From positions 1 through 64,000 of the IMG/VR virus record IMGVR_UViG_3300023082_000009: a stretch of DNA of 64,000 nucleotides. One strand, written 5' to 3'. Positions 51,132 to 58,843 of the stretch are shown here, piece by piece. The stretch comes from a virus. The translations under genes were made by a program, and so were the position numbers. Within the stretch, counting starts at the first letter, position 1; the number at the start of each line of letters is the position of its first letter. The notes beneath the pieces were generated by a model. That model searched no databases and was not told where the DNA came from. It saw only the letters and a list, made by a program, of their open reading frames with translations.

Positions 51132-51893
51132 ATGCCAACTCCAATTCGCCCAGGTCGTAAGTCGGTGAACGTGACCCGACCAGAGAAGGGCAGTACCCCG
51201 GCACGCCCGTCGCGCCCTGCGCCACGGCCAAAGCCAACCGACATGTCCAAGGTCAAACTGCGCCTTGAGTACGTGGACATCAATGACATCCAGCCCTACG
51301 AATGGAACGCACGCGACAACGCCAAGGCTGTGACTGCCGTGGCCAACTCGATCAGAGCGTTCGGCTTTGTCGTGCCCGTAGTGATCGACGCCAACGGCGT
51401 GCTGGGCGCTGGCCACACTCGTGTCGAAGCAGCCAAGACCCTGGGAATGCTGGAGGTTCCTGCGGTGCGGGCGGAGCACTTGACCAAGGAACAGATGGAC
51501 GCCTTCCGTATCGCCGATAACAAGGTGGCGGAGATGGCAACCTGGAATACCTCGATGCTGGCGGATGAGATGGACAAGCTGACCGGCCTGTTCGACTTCA
51601 CCGACTTCGGTTTCGGCCAGGGCGAGATCGACTGCCTTGCGTCCCTGGTAGGCGACGACTGCCTGTCTACTGCCAACCTGGGCGCCCTCACCGGTACCGC
51701 AGCAGGCGAAGAGACTCCAGGCCGCAGCGTTCGCCGTGCGCCGCTCCAGGCCCGCATCGTGATCGGTGAGCTGACCTTCTTTGTCCCCGCCGAGCAGTAC
51801 CGTAACTGGGTGCAGGGTCTGCGCGATCTGCACGACTTCAAAGACGAAGACATTGCGGCTGATCTGAAACGCCGCCTGGGGTTCCACGAATGA
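51132..51893 (+). CDS. ParB-type nuclease/NTPase-domain protein
   Basis: 253 residues; AGGAGA 7 bases before ATG 51132. N-terminal Arg/Pro-rich tail (about 1-35), then a ParB/Srx domain: DIQPYEWNARDNAK, SIRAFGFVVP and GAGHTRVEAA (the GxHR-type catalytic/CTP site), followed by ADNKVAEMATWN. First gene of the island; the next gene starts in its stop (ATGA). ParB-domain proteins occur in many phages beside modification enzymes. Confidence 0.75.
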   Translation: MPTPIRPGRKSVNVTRPEKGSTPARPSRPAPRPKPTDMSKVKLRLEYVDINDIQPYEWNARDNAKAVTAVANSIRAFGFVVPVVIDANGVLGAGHTRVEAAKTLGMLEVPAVRAEHLTKEQMDAFRIADNKVAEMATWNTSMLADEMDKLTGLFDFTDFGFGQGEIDCLASLVGDDCLSTANLGALTGTAAGEETPGRSVRRAPLQARIVIGELTFFVPAEQYRNWVQGLRDLHDFKDEDIAADLKRRLGFHE

Positions 51894-52486
51894 AATACCT
51901 CCCTTGGATTGTTTGCTCCATCATCGCCCTGGCCTACCCCTTCGCCGGGTACCTGCCAGCCCTCGTACCTGGGACGGACTGGGGCCTCGTAGGCGTCCTG
52001 GCTGCACCGCTCCGGCATGCGACCCTTCTACACCTCGCGGTGAATCTGTTACCCTTGGCCTACCTCCTCAGCCTGATGCGCAACGACCCGCCTGCCCGTG
52101 TGATCATGGGCCTGCTGACCATCGTTGTAGTGGGAGGTATGTGGGTGTGGTTCTGGGGTCGACTCGGTATCCACGAAGGGGCAAGCGGCCTCACCCTCGG
52201 CGTGCTGGCAATGCTGGCGATGCGCACTGACTACCGATCCGTACTATCCGTTGCAGCCCTGGTGGGCACCGGCATCGCCCTTGAGTATGTGAACATACCC
52301 GAGGCGTCCTGGGAGACCCACCTGGGTGGCTTCGTGGCTGGAGCCTACTACGGGATCATCACACTGAACTGGAAGAGCAAGCGGGAGATGGACCATGACG
52401 ACGAATCGAGTAGTGCGCAGGCTACGCCATGCCCGGCCAAGTGCCGAAGTGACAGCCGACCACATTACCCTGGTCCCGGTCGATAA
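51890..52486 (+). CDS. Rhomboid-family intramembrane serine protease
   Basis: 198 residues with six hydrophobic segments. Rhomboid signature: His43, then His48-x3-Asn52 in TM2 (the spacing of GlpG His150/Asn154), GASG with catalytic Ser99 in TM4 and THLGG with His144 in TM6. The C-terminal 32 residues are hydrophilic and overprinted by the next gene (92-base overlap). Rhomboids cut membrane proteins in the bilayer; phage copies are rare, so the target (host receptor, holin, envelope protein) is open. Confidence 0.85.
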   Translation: MKYLPWIVCSIIALAYPFAGYLPALVPGTDWGLVGVLAAPLRHATLLHLAVNLLPLAYLLSLMRNDPPARVIMGLLTIVVVGGMWVWFWGRLGIHEGASGLTLGVLAMLAMRTDYRSVLSVAALVGTGIALEYVNIPEASWETHLGGFVAGAYYGIITLNWKSKREMDHDDESSSAQATPCPAKCRSDSRPHYPGPGR

Positions 52487-53951
52487 GCTGACCCCCGACA
52501 ATAAGAACCCCCGCAAGGCGGACCAAGCCCGGTCCGCTCTGCTGCTCCTCTCGCTCAAGAAGTTGAGCTTCCTCATGCCGCTGTTCCGTCAAAGGTCCAG
52601 CGGCTTGTTGCTGTCTGGCCACCAGCGCCTCACCCAGTCGAAGATCCTGGGCCTGGATGCGGTGCCGGTGGTAGACGTGGATGTCGAGGACAGCGAGGTG
52701 ATGAACATCAACCTCCTGTTCAACCGACTGACCAACGACTTCAACGCGTTCGACACGGGAGCCCAGGTCCAGGAGCGCCTGGACATGAAGCAGGTGCTTG
52801 CGCTGCTGGAGGCCCTACCGGACGCCGAGGGTCACTACGCCCTGGGCTGCACCGTGGAACCGATCCGGCAGTTCGCTCGGGCGGTGGGTGATCAGTACGA
52901 CAAGAAGGCCGCAGTCACAGCCGGTGCCTTTACCCGTATGAATATCCGCATCCCTCTCGTCGTCAGCGAGTCCGGCAAGGTGGTCAATGGCGTCAACCGG
53001 ATGTTCGCCGCGCTCGACCGTGGTATCGAAGAGTGGCCGGTAGTCCGGGTGCCCGACGACATCGCCGAGGTTGCAGCCGTGGTGCTGAACTACCTGTCCA
53101 TGGACTTCTCCGTCGACGACGATTTCAAGAACCTGCTGCGCTCCTCTGCGTTCCGCCGCGTGTCGAACAACCGGGGCACCGTAGGCAAGACCTACCGCTT
53201 CTGGGCCAACGGCTGCCGCTCGCTCCTGGATCGCGACAGCTACTCGCCGGAGTATTGGTCGAACTTCCGCCAGCTGCACGGCAACTCGATCCTGGACTTC
53301 GGGGCGGGCCTCGGGAAGGTGGCGCCCTACCTCCTGACCAAGGGCTTCGACGCTCACGACTTCGAGCCGTACCGCGTAGACCCAGACATGAATGCCGCCG
53401 AGCCCTCGCGCACCTACAGCAGGGAGCAGGCCAAGCGATTCCTCAAGGCCATCGAGAACCCCGAGCAGCGCTTCGACAGCATCTTCATGTCTGCCGTGAT
53501 GAACTCGATCCCGTTCCCGGAAGACCGGCTCATGGTGCTGGCGATTGTCCATGCGCTGTGTGCCCGTGAAACCGTGGTCTACGGAACCTGCCGCGACATG
53601 TCCGACTTTGACTACGAGTACGGCGGCGTGCGCAACGGCAACTACTTCGTCTGGGATACCGAGCCGGGCGTTCGCCTGGGCGACGTGTCGAGCTGCCCCA
53701 AGCTCCAGAAGTTCATGACCCAGGAAGAGGCTCGCGGGTACTTCGAGCGCTTCTGGACCACTATCGAGTTCTGGAAGGGTGGCAACGTGTTCTACTTCAA
53801 GCTCTCCGATCCGAAGGGCGTGAACATCAAGGCCCTGGGCCAGTCGCTAGACTTCGAGTTCAACCTGCCGTTTCGGGACGGCAAGGGCTTGGATCTGGTC
53901 AAGGAAGCCAAGGCTGCATTCAGCAAGCGTCTGCGGAGGCAAGTTCCATGA
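52395..53951 (+). CDS. Tandem ParB-domain / methyltransferase fusion
   Basis: 518 residues. The first ParB-like domain carries GHQR (75-78); a second ParB-like segment VVNGVNRMFAALD lies near 196-206. From about residue 290 there is a Rossmann methyltransferase: ILDFGAGLGK (about 299-308) as motif I, DFEPYR as the acidic loop. No NPPY/DPPY motif is seen, so it is not an ordinary N6-adenine enzyme. GGGAG 7 bases upstream of ATG 52395. It may modify DNA, RNA or a small metabolite; see the CmoA-like gene at 54251. Confidence 0.75.
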   Translation: MTTNRVVRRLRHARPSAEVTADHITLVPVDKLTPDNKNPRKADQARSALLLLSLKKLSFLMPLFRQRSSGLLLSGHQRLTQSKILGLDAVPVVDVDVEDSEVMNINLLFNRLTNDFNAFDTGAQVQERLDMKQVLALLEALPDAEGHYALGCTVEPIRQFARAVGDQYDKKAAVTAGAFTRMNIRIPLVVSESGKVVNGVNRMFAALDRGIEEWPVVRVPDDIAEVAAVVLNYLSMDFSVDDDFKNLLRSSAFRRVSNNRGTVGKTYRFWANGCRSLLDRDSYSPEYWSNFRQLHGNSILDFGAGLGKVAPYLLTKGFDAHDFEPYRVDPDMNAAEPSRTYSREQAKRFLKAIENPEQRFDSIFMSAVMNSIPFPEDRLMVLAIVHALCARETVVYGTCRDMSDFDYEYGGVRNGNYFVWDTEPGVRLGDVSSCPKLQKFMTQEEARGYFERFWTTIEFWKGGNVFYFKLSDPKGVNIKALGQSLDFEFNLPFRDGKGLDLVKEAKAAFSKRLRRQVP

Positions 53952-54220
53952 AACACATCACCGATGGGTATCAGCCAGTGAGTGCAGGGCGCGTGGGCGC
54001 TGCCCCTCCAAAGGAGCGCTTCGACCCACCTCCTACTACCGAGGAACGGCGCGTCACCAAGACCCAGTTACAGGCCGAGCTGCGTAACGAGATCCTCGAA
54101 GAGCTGGCTGTGCTGCGGCGCATCATCAAGGGCCGAACTCTGGGCGCCGATGTATGCCTGGACAAGCACGAGGCAGAGTCCCTGGCCGACCGTCTACAGA
54201 GTTGGGCCGGTCGCGTCTAA
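53948..54220 (+). CDS. Small unknown protein of island
   Basis: 90 residues, ATGA overlap with the ParB-methyltransferase gene. A Pro-rich N-terminus and an acidic helical region (LQAELRNEILEELAVLRR). Could be a regulatory partner. A perfect dyad (54226-54239) lies just after it. Confidence 0.5.
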   Translation: MKHITDGYQPVSAGRVGAAPPKERFDPPPTTEERRVTKTQLQAELRNEILEELAVLRRIIKGRTLGADVCLDKHEAESLADRLQSWAGRV

Positions 54221-54225
54221 TCGAA

Positions 54226-54239
54226 TGCAATCAATTGCA
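54226..54239 (+). repeat. Dispersed dyad, perfect copy 12 (CA centre)
   Basis: TGCAATCAATTGCA. In the gap, 11 bases before the CmoA-like start. Confidence 0.92.
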
Positions 54240-54250
54240 CGGAGTACACC

Positions 54251-54961
54251 ATGAACAGTCCCGCACACTTCCCGGCCAACCCTTCCCGCTTCGTCTTCGA
54301 CGCGTCGGTGGCAGCCATCTTCGATGACATGGCCGACCGCTCGATCCCACTCTTCCGGGAGGCGCACCGCAACAACGTCAAGCTGGCGGAGCCCTGGCTG
54401 GCGAGCGATCCCCAGGTGCTGGACGTGGGCGCGTCCCGTGGTGCGTTCCTGCTGGAGCTGGATCGCCTATACGGCATCGACAACTTTGACGTGCGCGCCA
54501 CCGACATCAGCCCGGAGATGGTGGCCTACATGCGGGAGGACTTCCCCTCGGTGCAGGTCGACCAGCTGGACATCACCACCAGCGCGTTCCTCAACTGCTC
54601 CCACACGTACGACGTGATCAACTTCACCTACGTACTCCAGTTCATCCCGAAGGAGCTGCAACGCATTGTGCTGGCCAAGGTGTGCGCCATGGTCAAGCCG
54701 GGCGGTGTGCTCTTTATCGGCCAGAAGAACAAGGACGACAGCCCCGCAGGCCAGATGCTCCACAAGCAGTACATCAAATGGCGCATGGACAATGGCTACA
54801 CCCAGGAAGAGATCGACGCCAAGACGAAGGCACTTGCTGGTAGCATGTGGCCCACTGATGAGGCTATGCTCATCGGAGATCTCAAAGGCGCCGGGATGGT
54901 CGAGGTGGTACGCACCTGCTCCTGGGGTCCATTCAGCAACCTGATGTGCATCAAGCGATAA
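54251..54961 (+). CDS. CmoA-like SAM-binding enzyme
   Basis: 236 residues. Similarity by eye to CmoA (carboxy-SAM synthase of tRNA wobble uridine modification): N-terminal FVFDASVAAIFDDMADRSIP, motif I LDVGASRG (57-64), NFTYVLQF, KPGGVL and NGYTQEEI blocks all at matching places. A key Arg in CmoA (about Arg199) that holds the carboxyl group aligns with Thr/Lys here as I recall the sequence, so the reaction may differ. CGGAG precedes ATG 54251. Confidence 0.7.
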   Translation: MNSPAHFPANPSRFVFDASVAAIFDDMADRSIPLFREAHRNNVKLAEPWLASDPQVLDVGASRGAFLLELDRLYGIDNFDVRATDISPEMVAYMREDFPSVQVDQLDITTSAFLNCSHTYDVINFTYVLQFIPKELQRIVLAKVCAMVKPGGVLFIGQKNKDDSPAGQMLHKQYIKWRMDNGYTQEEIDAKTKALAGSMWPTDEAMLIGDLKGAGMVEVVRTCSWGPFSNLMCIKR

Positions 54962-54971
54962 GGAGACGGAC

Positions 54972-55760
54972 ATGCCCACGAATAACGAACGCCCTGGCGA
55001 ACGCCGCGTCATCATGCGCCGGAGTCGTGGGCAGATGCCTTTCAGCAGTGCAGGCCGGGTGGACGGTACCCCTCGGGAAGCCCCGGTGATCGACGACGAT
55101 ATTGACGACGCCATCGACCCTGACCAGATCGACGACCACGTACGCCAGCAGACCCGACGCCCTGCCCCAGGCCCGAGCCGTGGCGACGCGCCAGAGCGCA
55201 ACCCTGCCCAGATGCTTATGGACGTGGATGAGTCCGGCAGCGCCGCCTACAGCAAGGAATACCGCATGGTGCTGCTGCACAAGATGCTGGCGCGGAAGAT
55301 GCCCCTGCACGAGATCGCCCGGCACCTGCGCGTATCCATCTCCACCATCGAGAAGGACCGGGTGCGGTTGAAGGCCTGGATGCGCGAGCAGGCCAAGGAG
55401 ATGAACATCGACGAGATGATCGGCAGCCAAGTCGCTCTCTACGATGAGCTGACCGCCATGTCGTTGCGCATCGCCTCGAAGACCTCCGGCGAGGGTGCCG
55501 TGCCCGTGGCCATGCAGCTGGCCGCCATGCGTACCACCCTGGCAGCCAACGCTGACAAGACCCGGTTCCTCGGCGCCGCTGGTGTACTCGATGTGCTGCG
55601 CTTCCGTAAGGGCGATACCGGTGAAGCACAATCTGACATCCAGATCGTCATGGAGCGGACTGCCCGCATGCTCGCTGCCCTGGCAGAGGACGGCGGCGGC
55701 ATGGAGAACTTCGGCGACTTCTCCATCAACGATGTGGAACCTGAAAGCGAGGAACTGTGA
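54972..55760 (+). CDS. Terminase small subunit
   Basis: 262 residues with AGGAGACGG upstream. N-terminal disordered basic part; a HTH-like region near 105-135 (LHEIARHLRVSISTIEKDRVR), then helical coiled region as in TerS. It directly precedes the terminase large subunit, overlapping it by one base. It should recognise the packaging site and regulate TerL. Confidence 0.8.
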   Translation: MPTNNERPGERRVIMRRSRGQMPFSSAGRVDGTPREAPVIDDDIDDAIDPDQIDDHVRQQTRRPAPGPSRGDAPERNPAQMLMDVDESGSAAYSKEYRMVLLHKMLARKMPLHEIARHLRVSISTIEKDRVRLKAWMREQAKEMNIDEMIGSQVALYDELTAMSLRIASKTSGEGAVPVAMQLAAMRTTLAANADKTRFLGAAGVLDVLRFRKGDTGEAQSDIQIVMERTARMLAALAEDGGGMENFGDFSINDVEPESEEL

Positions 55761-57667
55761 TGGCCGTTCAACGTAGAAGCGCCATGCGCAAGCAGCTGGT
55801 TATCCAGGAGGTCGAGCTGATCGCCGACGGCTTGGCCAACAAGCAGTTCTCCGAGATGTACCGGCACGCAGTCCTCTGCGCCATGAACGGCGACACCCGG
55901 CTGTTCGACTTCATGTCGGTCCTGGACCGCGTGCCCGTGAGCATCGAAGACTTCATCGACAGCCCTGAGTTCCTGGGCAGCACTGACCTTGAGATGTGGC
56001 CAGAGGTTCGCCGGGCGGTCATCGAAGAGAACAAGGACTGGTGGAAGGGCCTAGAAGGCGGAGCACGGGATACCTGCTGCCTCATGGGGTGCACCCGTAG
56101 CGGCAAGTCGACCCAGGCAATCATCGGTACCCTGTACGACTTCTACATCCTCACCTGCATGCAGAACCCGCAGAAGTGGTACGGCCTGCCCTCGGCTACC
56201 TCCATCGTGTTCCCGATCATTGGCGCGAAGCCACACGTAACGAAGAAGGTTGTGTATGCCCCGATGCGGAAGTGGATCGAGCGCATGCCCTACTTCCAGG
56301 CCTGGGCACAGCCCGACAAGAACATCGACAGCGAGATGCTGTTCACCGAGAAGAACTTGCGGATCACGCCCGTCGGCGGTAGCGAGGATGCGATCCTGGG
56401 TGAGGCGACCATCGGTGGCATCATCGACGAGATCAACTTCATGAACGTGGTGCAGAAGTCGAAGAAGGCCGAGGTGTCCACCGGGCGGTCCGGCGTCTAC
56501 GATCAGGCAGCGCAGATCTTCGATACGTTCAGCCGCCGTCGCCGTGGTACGTTCGCCAAACGCTTCCCGCAGATCGGCAAGATCTTCGCGGTGTCGTCCA
56601 CTCGGTACCGGGGCGACTTCACCGACAAGCTCAAGGCCGACGTGATCAAGCACGACATGAAGAACGTCTACATCTTCGACAAGAAGCAGTACGAGGTTCA
56701 GCCTGCATCCAACTACTGCGGCCAGACCTTCCGCCTTCTGATCGGTAACGATGTGCAGCACGAGACCCGCGTGCTCCGGGACGACGAGGAAGTGATCGAA
56801 GGCGCCTGGGTGGAGAACGTGCCTATCGAATGCCTCCAGGACTTCCAGCGTAAGCCGTACGACGCGCTGCGGGACATCCTGGGCCTGTCGTCCAACGTGA
56901 TCAGCCCGTTCATCAAATCGCGCCACAAGGTCTACGAGTGCGTGGAGGCTGGCCGGGAGGTTGGGCTGGAGTCCTTCCTCATCCGCGACCACGTTATCCT
57001 GGGCGAGCACGGGATGCCGCAGGTCAAGCATGCCCACTATTGCAAGAACCCATCGCGCCCTCGCTATGTTCACATCGACTTGTCGCAAACGGGTGACCGG
57101 TGTGGGATCGCGATGATCCGATTCGATGGCATGATGCACCTACAGCGGAGTGGTGACTTGACCGAGCTGCTGCCCACCGGGGCGGTAGAGATGGCTTGCT
57201 CCATTCAGCCGGATGCAAACAACGAGATCGACATCGCCGAGGTACGGGCCTTCGTCAAGAACCTGAGCCGGTTGTATGGCTACCCCATCAAGGGCGTGTC
57301 CTATGACGGCTTCGATAGTCGCGAGTCTATCCAGGCGTGGCGCAAGGATCGGATGCCTACCAAGATCATCTCGATGGACCGCACGAGCGCACCCTACAAG
57401 CAGTTCCGGGACGCGCTGTACGACCGTCGGATTGGTCTGCTCGATGACGCGGACGTGACCAGCGAGATCCTTGAACTGGAGTACGACGAGTCGAAGGACA
57501 AGGTAGACCACACCATCGTCGGCAAGAAGGACGTGGCGGATGCGATCTGCGGTGCGTACACCAACATGCTGGAGCGCCGGAGCACCTGGGAAGGCGTGGA
57601 TGAATCCCTGGCCGAGTCTGGCCGATACGATGGCGAGCGGTTCGGGGACGAACCACGCCCACACTAG
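55760..57667 (+). CDS. Terminase large subunit
   Basis: 635 residues. Walker A GCTRSGKS (about 110-117), Walker B IGGIIDEIN (about 219-227), then nuclease-domain motifs VHIDLSQTG (about 436) and SYDGFDS, with a final DVADAICGAYTN. TerL is the ATPase motor and headful or site-specific nuclease of packaging. GAGGAA is 5 bases before ATG 55760. The portal fragment at the window start is far from this gene, so head genes continue beyond the window end. Confidence 0.9.
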   Translation: MAVQRRSAMRKQLVIQEVELIADGLANKQFSEMYRHAVLCAMNGDTRLFDFMSVLDRVPVSIEDFIDSPEFLGSTDLEMWPEVRRAVIEENKDWWKGLEGGARDTCCLMGCTRSGKSTQAIIGTLYDFYILTCMQNPQKWYGLPSATSIVFPIIGAKPHVTKKVVYAPMRKWIERMPYFQAWAQPDKNIDSEMLFTEKNLRITPVGGSEDAILGEATIGGIIDEINFMNVVQKSKKAEVSTGRSGVYDQAAQIFDTFSRRRRGTFAKRFPQIGKIFAVSSTRYRGDFTDKLKADVIKHDMKNVYIFDKKQYEVQPASNYCGQTFRLLIGNDVQHETRVLRDDEEVIEGAWVENVPIECLQDFQRKPYDALRDILGLSSNVISPFIKSRHKVYECVEAGREVGLESFLIRDHVILGEHGMPQVKHAHYCKNPSRPRYVHIDLSQTGDRCGIAMIRFDGMMHLQRSGDLTELLPTGAVEMACSIQPDANNEIDIAEVRAFVKNLSRLYGYPIKGVSYDGFDSRESIQAWRKDRMPTKIISMDRTSAPYKQFRDALYDRRIGLLDDADVTSEILELEYDESKDKVDHTIVGKKDVADAICGAYTNMLERRSTWEGVDESLAESGRYDGERFGDEPRPH

Positions 57668-57677
57668 GAGCAGGACC

Positions 57678-57992
57678 ATGATGACTTTCTTTGCAGTAGC
57701 CGGGATGGTGTGGCTCACGCTGATGGCGATACGCGTGCCCGCCCTCTACCGTGAGTCCAAGATCTTCGTAATGTCGTTCGTCAAGGGCGGCGGGTACACG
57801 AAGCTCCAGGCCCGCTGGGTGACTTTCCGTTGGGTGATCCTGCCCAGCCTCGGGGCGGCGCCGTCGCTTGTGTTCCTTGAATGGAGCCTGTTCTACACCG
57901 CACCATCTGCCCCAGAGATCCACGAAGCAGCCAAAGCCATCGACAAGTTCCTCAAGGAACGTCAGGCCAACGCAATCAACGAAGGGAAGTAA
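57678..57992 (+). CDS. Small membrane protein after terminase
   Basis: 104 residues. AGGAGCAGG before ATG 57678. A hydrophobic segment at about 2-18 and another at 50-72 with Trp-rich edges, and a charged C-terminus. May be membrane-bound. No family recognised. Confidence 0.55.
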   Translation: MMTFFAVAGMVWLTLMAIRVPALYRESKIFVMSFVKGGGYTKLQARWVTFRWVILPSLGAAPSLVFLEWSLFYTAPSAPEIHEAAKAIDKFLKERQANAINEGK

Positions 57993-57994
57993 CC

Positions 57995-58843
57995 ATGCAA
58001 CAGTACCGCGAATTGATCAGCGACATCCTCCTGCGCGGCGAGGAGCGCAAATGGCGCAACGGCCACACCGGCATCAGTATCTTCGATGCCCGGATGGAGT
58101 TCGACTTGCGTGAAGGCTTCCCGCTCGAAGGGCTCAAGAAGGTGCCGTTCAAGACCGGGGTGGTAGGTGAGCTGATCGGCTTCATTCGCGGGTACACCAA
58201 CGCTGCGGACTTCCGTGCCCTGGGCTGCAACGTCTGGAACCAGAACGCCAACGAAGAGCCGAGCTGGCTGAACAACCCGGCACGTAAAGGGCACGACGAC
58301 CTGGGCCGCATCTACGGTGCGCAATGGCGGGACATCCGCGTCCAGGACGGCGGTAGCTACGCGGTGGTCGACCAGCTCTGGCAACTCCTGGCTGGCCTGC
58401 GCAGCGACCCGCACGGGCGGCGTCACGTAGTGTCCGCCTGGAACCCGGCTGAGCTGCACCTCATGGCCCTGCCTCCTTGCCACATGTTCTTCCAGTGCTA
58501 CGTGAGCAACGACGGGCACCTGGACCTCAAGATGTACCAGCGCAGTGCGGACGCCTTCCTGGGCATCCCGTTCAACATCGCCAGCTACGCGACGCTGATG
58601 CACATCCTGGCCCACTTCTGCAACCTCGTGCCGCGTCGTCTGATCATGGACCTGGGCGATGCCCACCTGTACACGAACCAGATTGATCTGGCCCACGAGA
58701 TGCTCAAGCGTTCGTGCCCGGAACTGCCCGACCTGGAGTTGAACACCGACGGGTGGGAAAGCCTGATGCACATCAAGCCCGAAGACTTCGCACTCAACGG
58801 GTACCGTCCACACGCTGCAATGAACTGCGAGATGGCCGTATGA
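57995..58843 (+). CDS. thyA-like: Thymidylate synthase family protein
   Basis: 282 residues. Core of the ThyA fold: GELIGFIRGYTN with Glu59, GRRHVVSAWNP (Arg142-143), catalytic Cys162 in PPCHMFF, QRSADAFLG and Asn194 in GIPFNIASY (an Asn as in dUMP users, unlike dCMP hydroxymethylases). The NVWNQNANEEPSWLNN insert near residue 79-94 is unusual. It could be ThyA or a dUMP hydroxymethylase making 5-hydroxymethyl-dUMP. Next to a ligase and dCTP deaminase family gene. Confidence 0.85.
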   Translation: MQQYRELISDILLRGEERKWRNGHTGISIFDARMEFDLREGFPLEGLKKVPFKTGVVGELIGFIRGYTNAADFRALGCNVWNQNANEEPSWLNNPARKGHDDLGRIYGAQWRDIRVQDGGSYAVVDQLWQLLAGLRSDPHGRRHVVSAWNPAELHLMALPPCHMFFQCYVSNDGHLDLKMYQRSADAFLGIPFNIASYATLMHILAHFCNLVPRRLIMDLGDAHLYTNQIDLAHEMLKRSCPELPDLELNTDGWESLMHIKPEDFALNGYRPHAAMNCEMAV

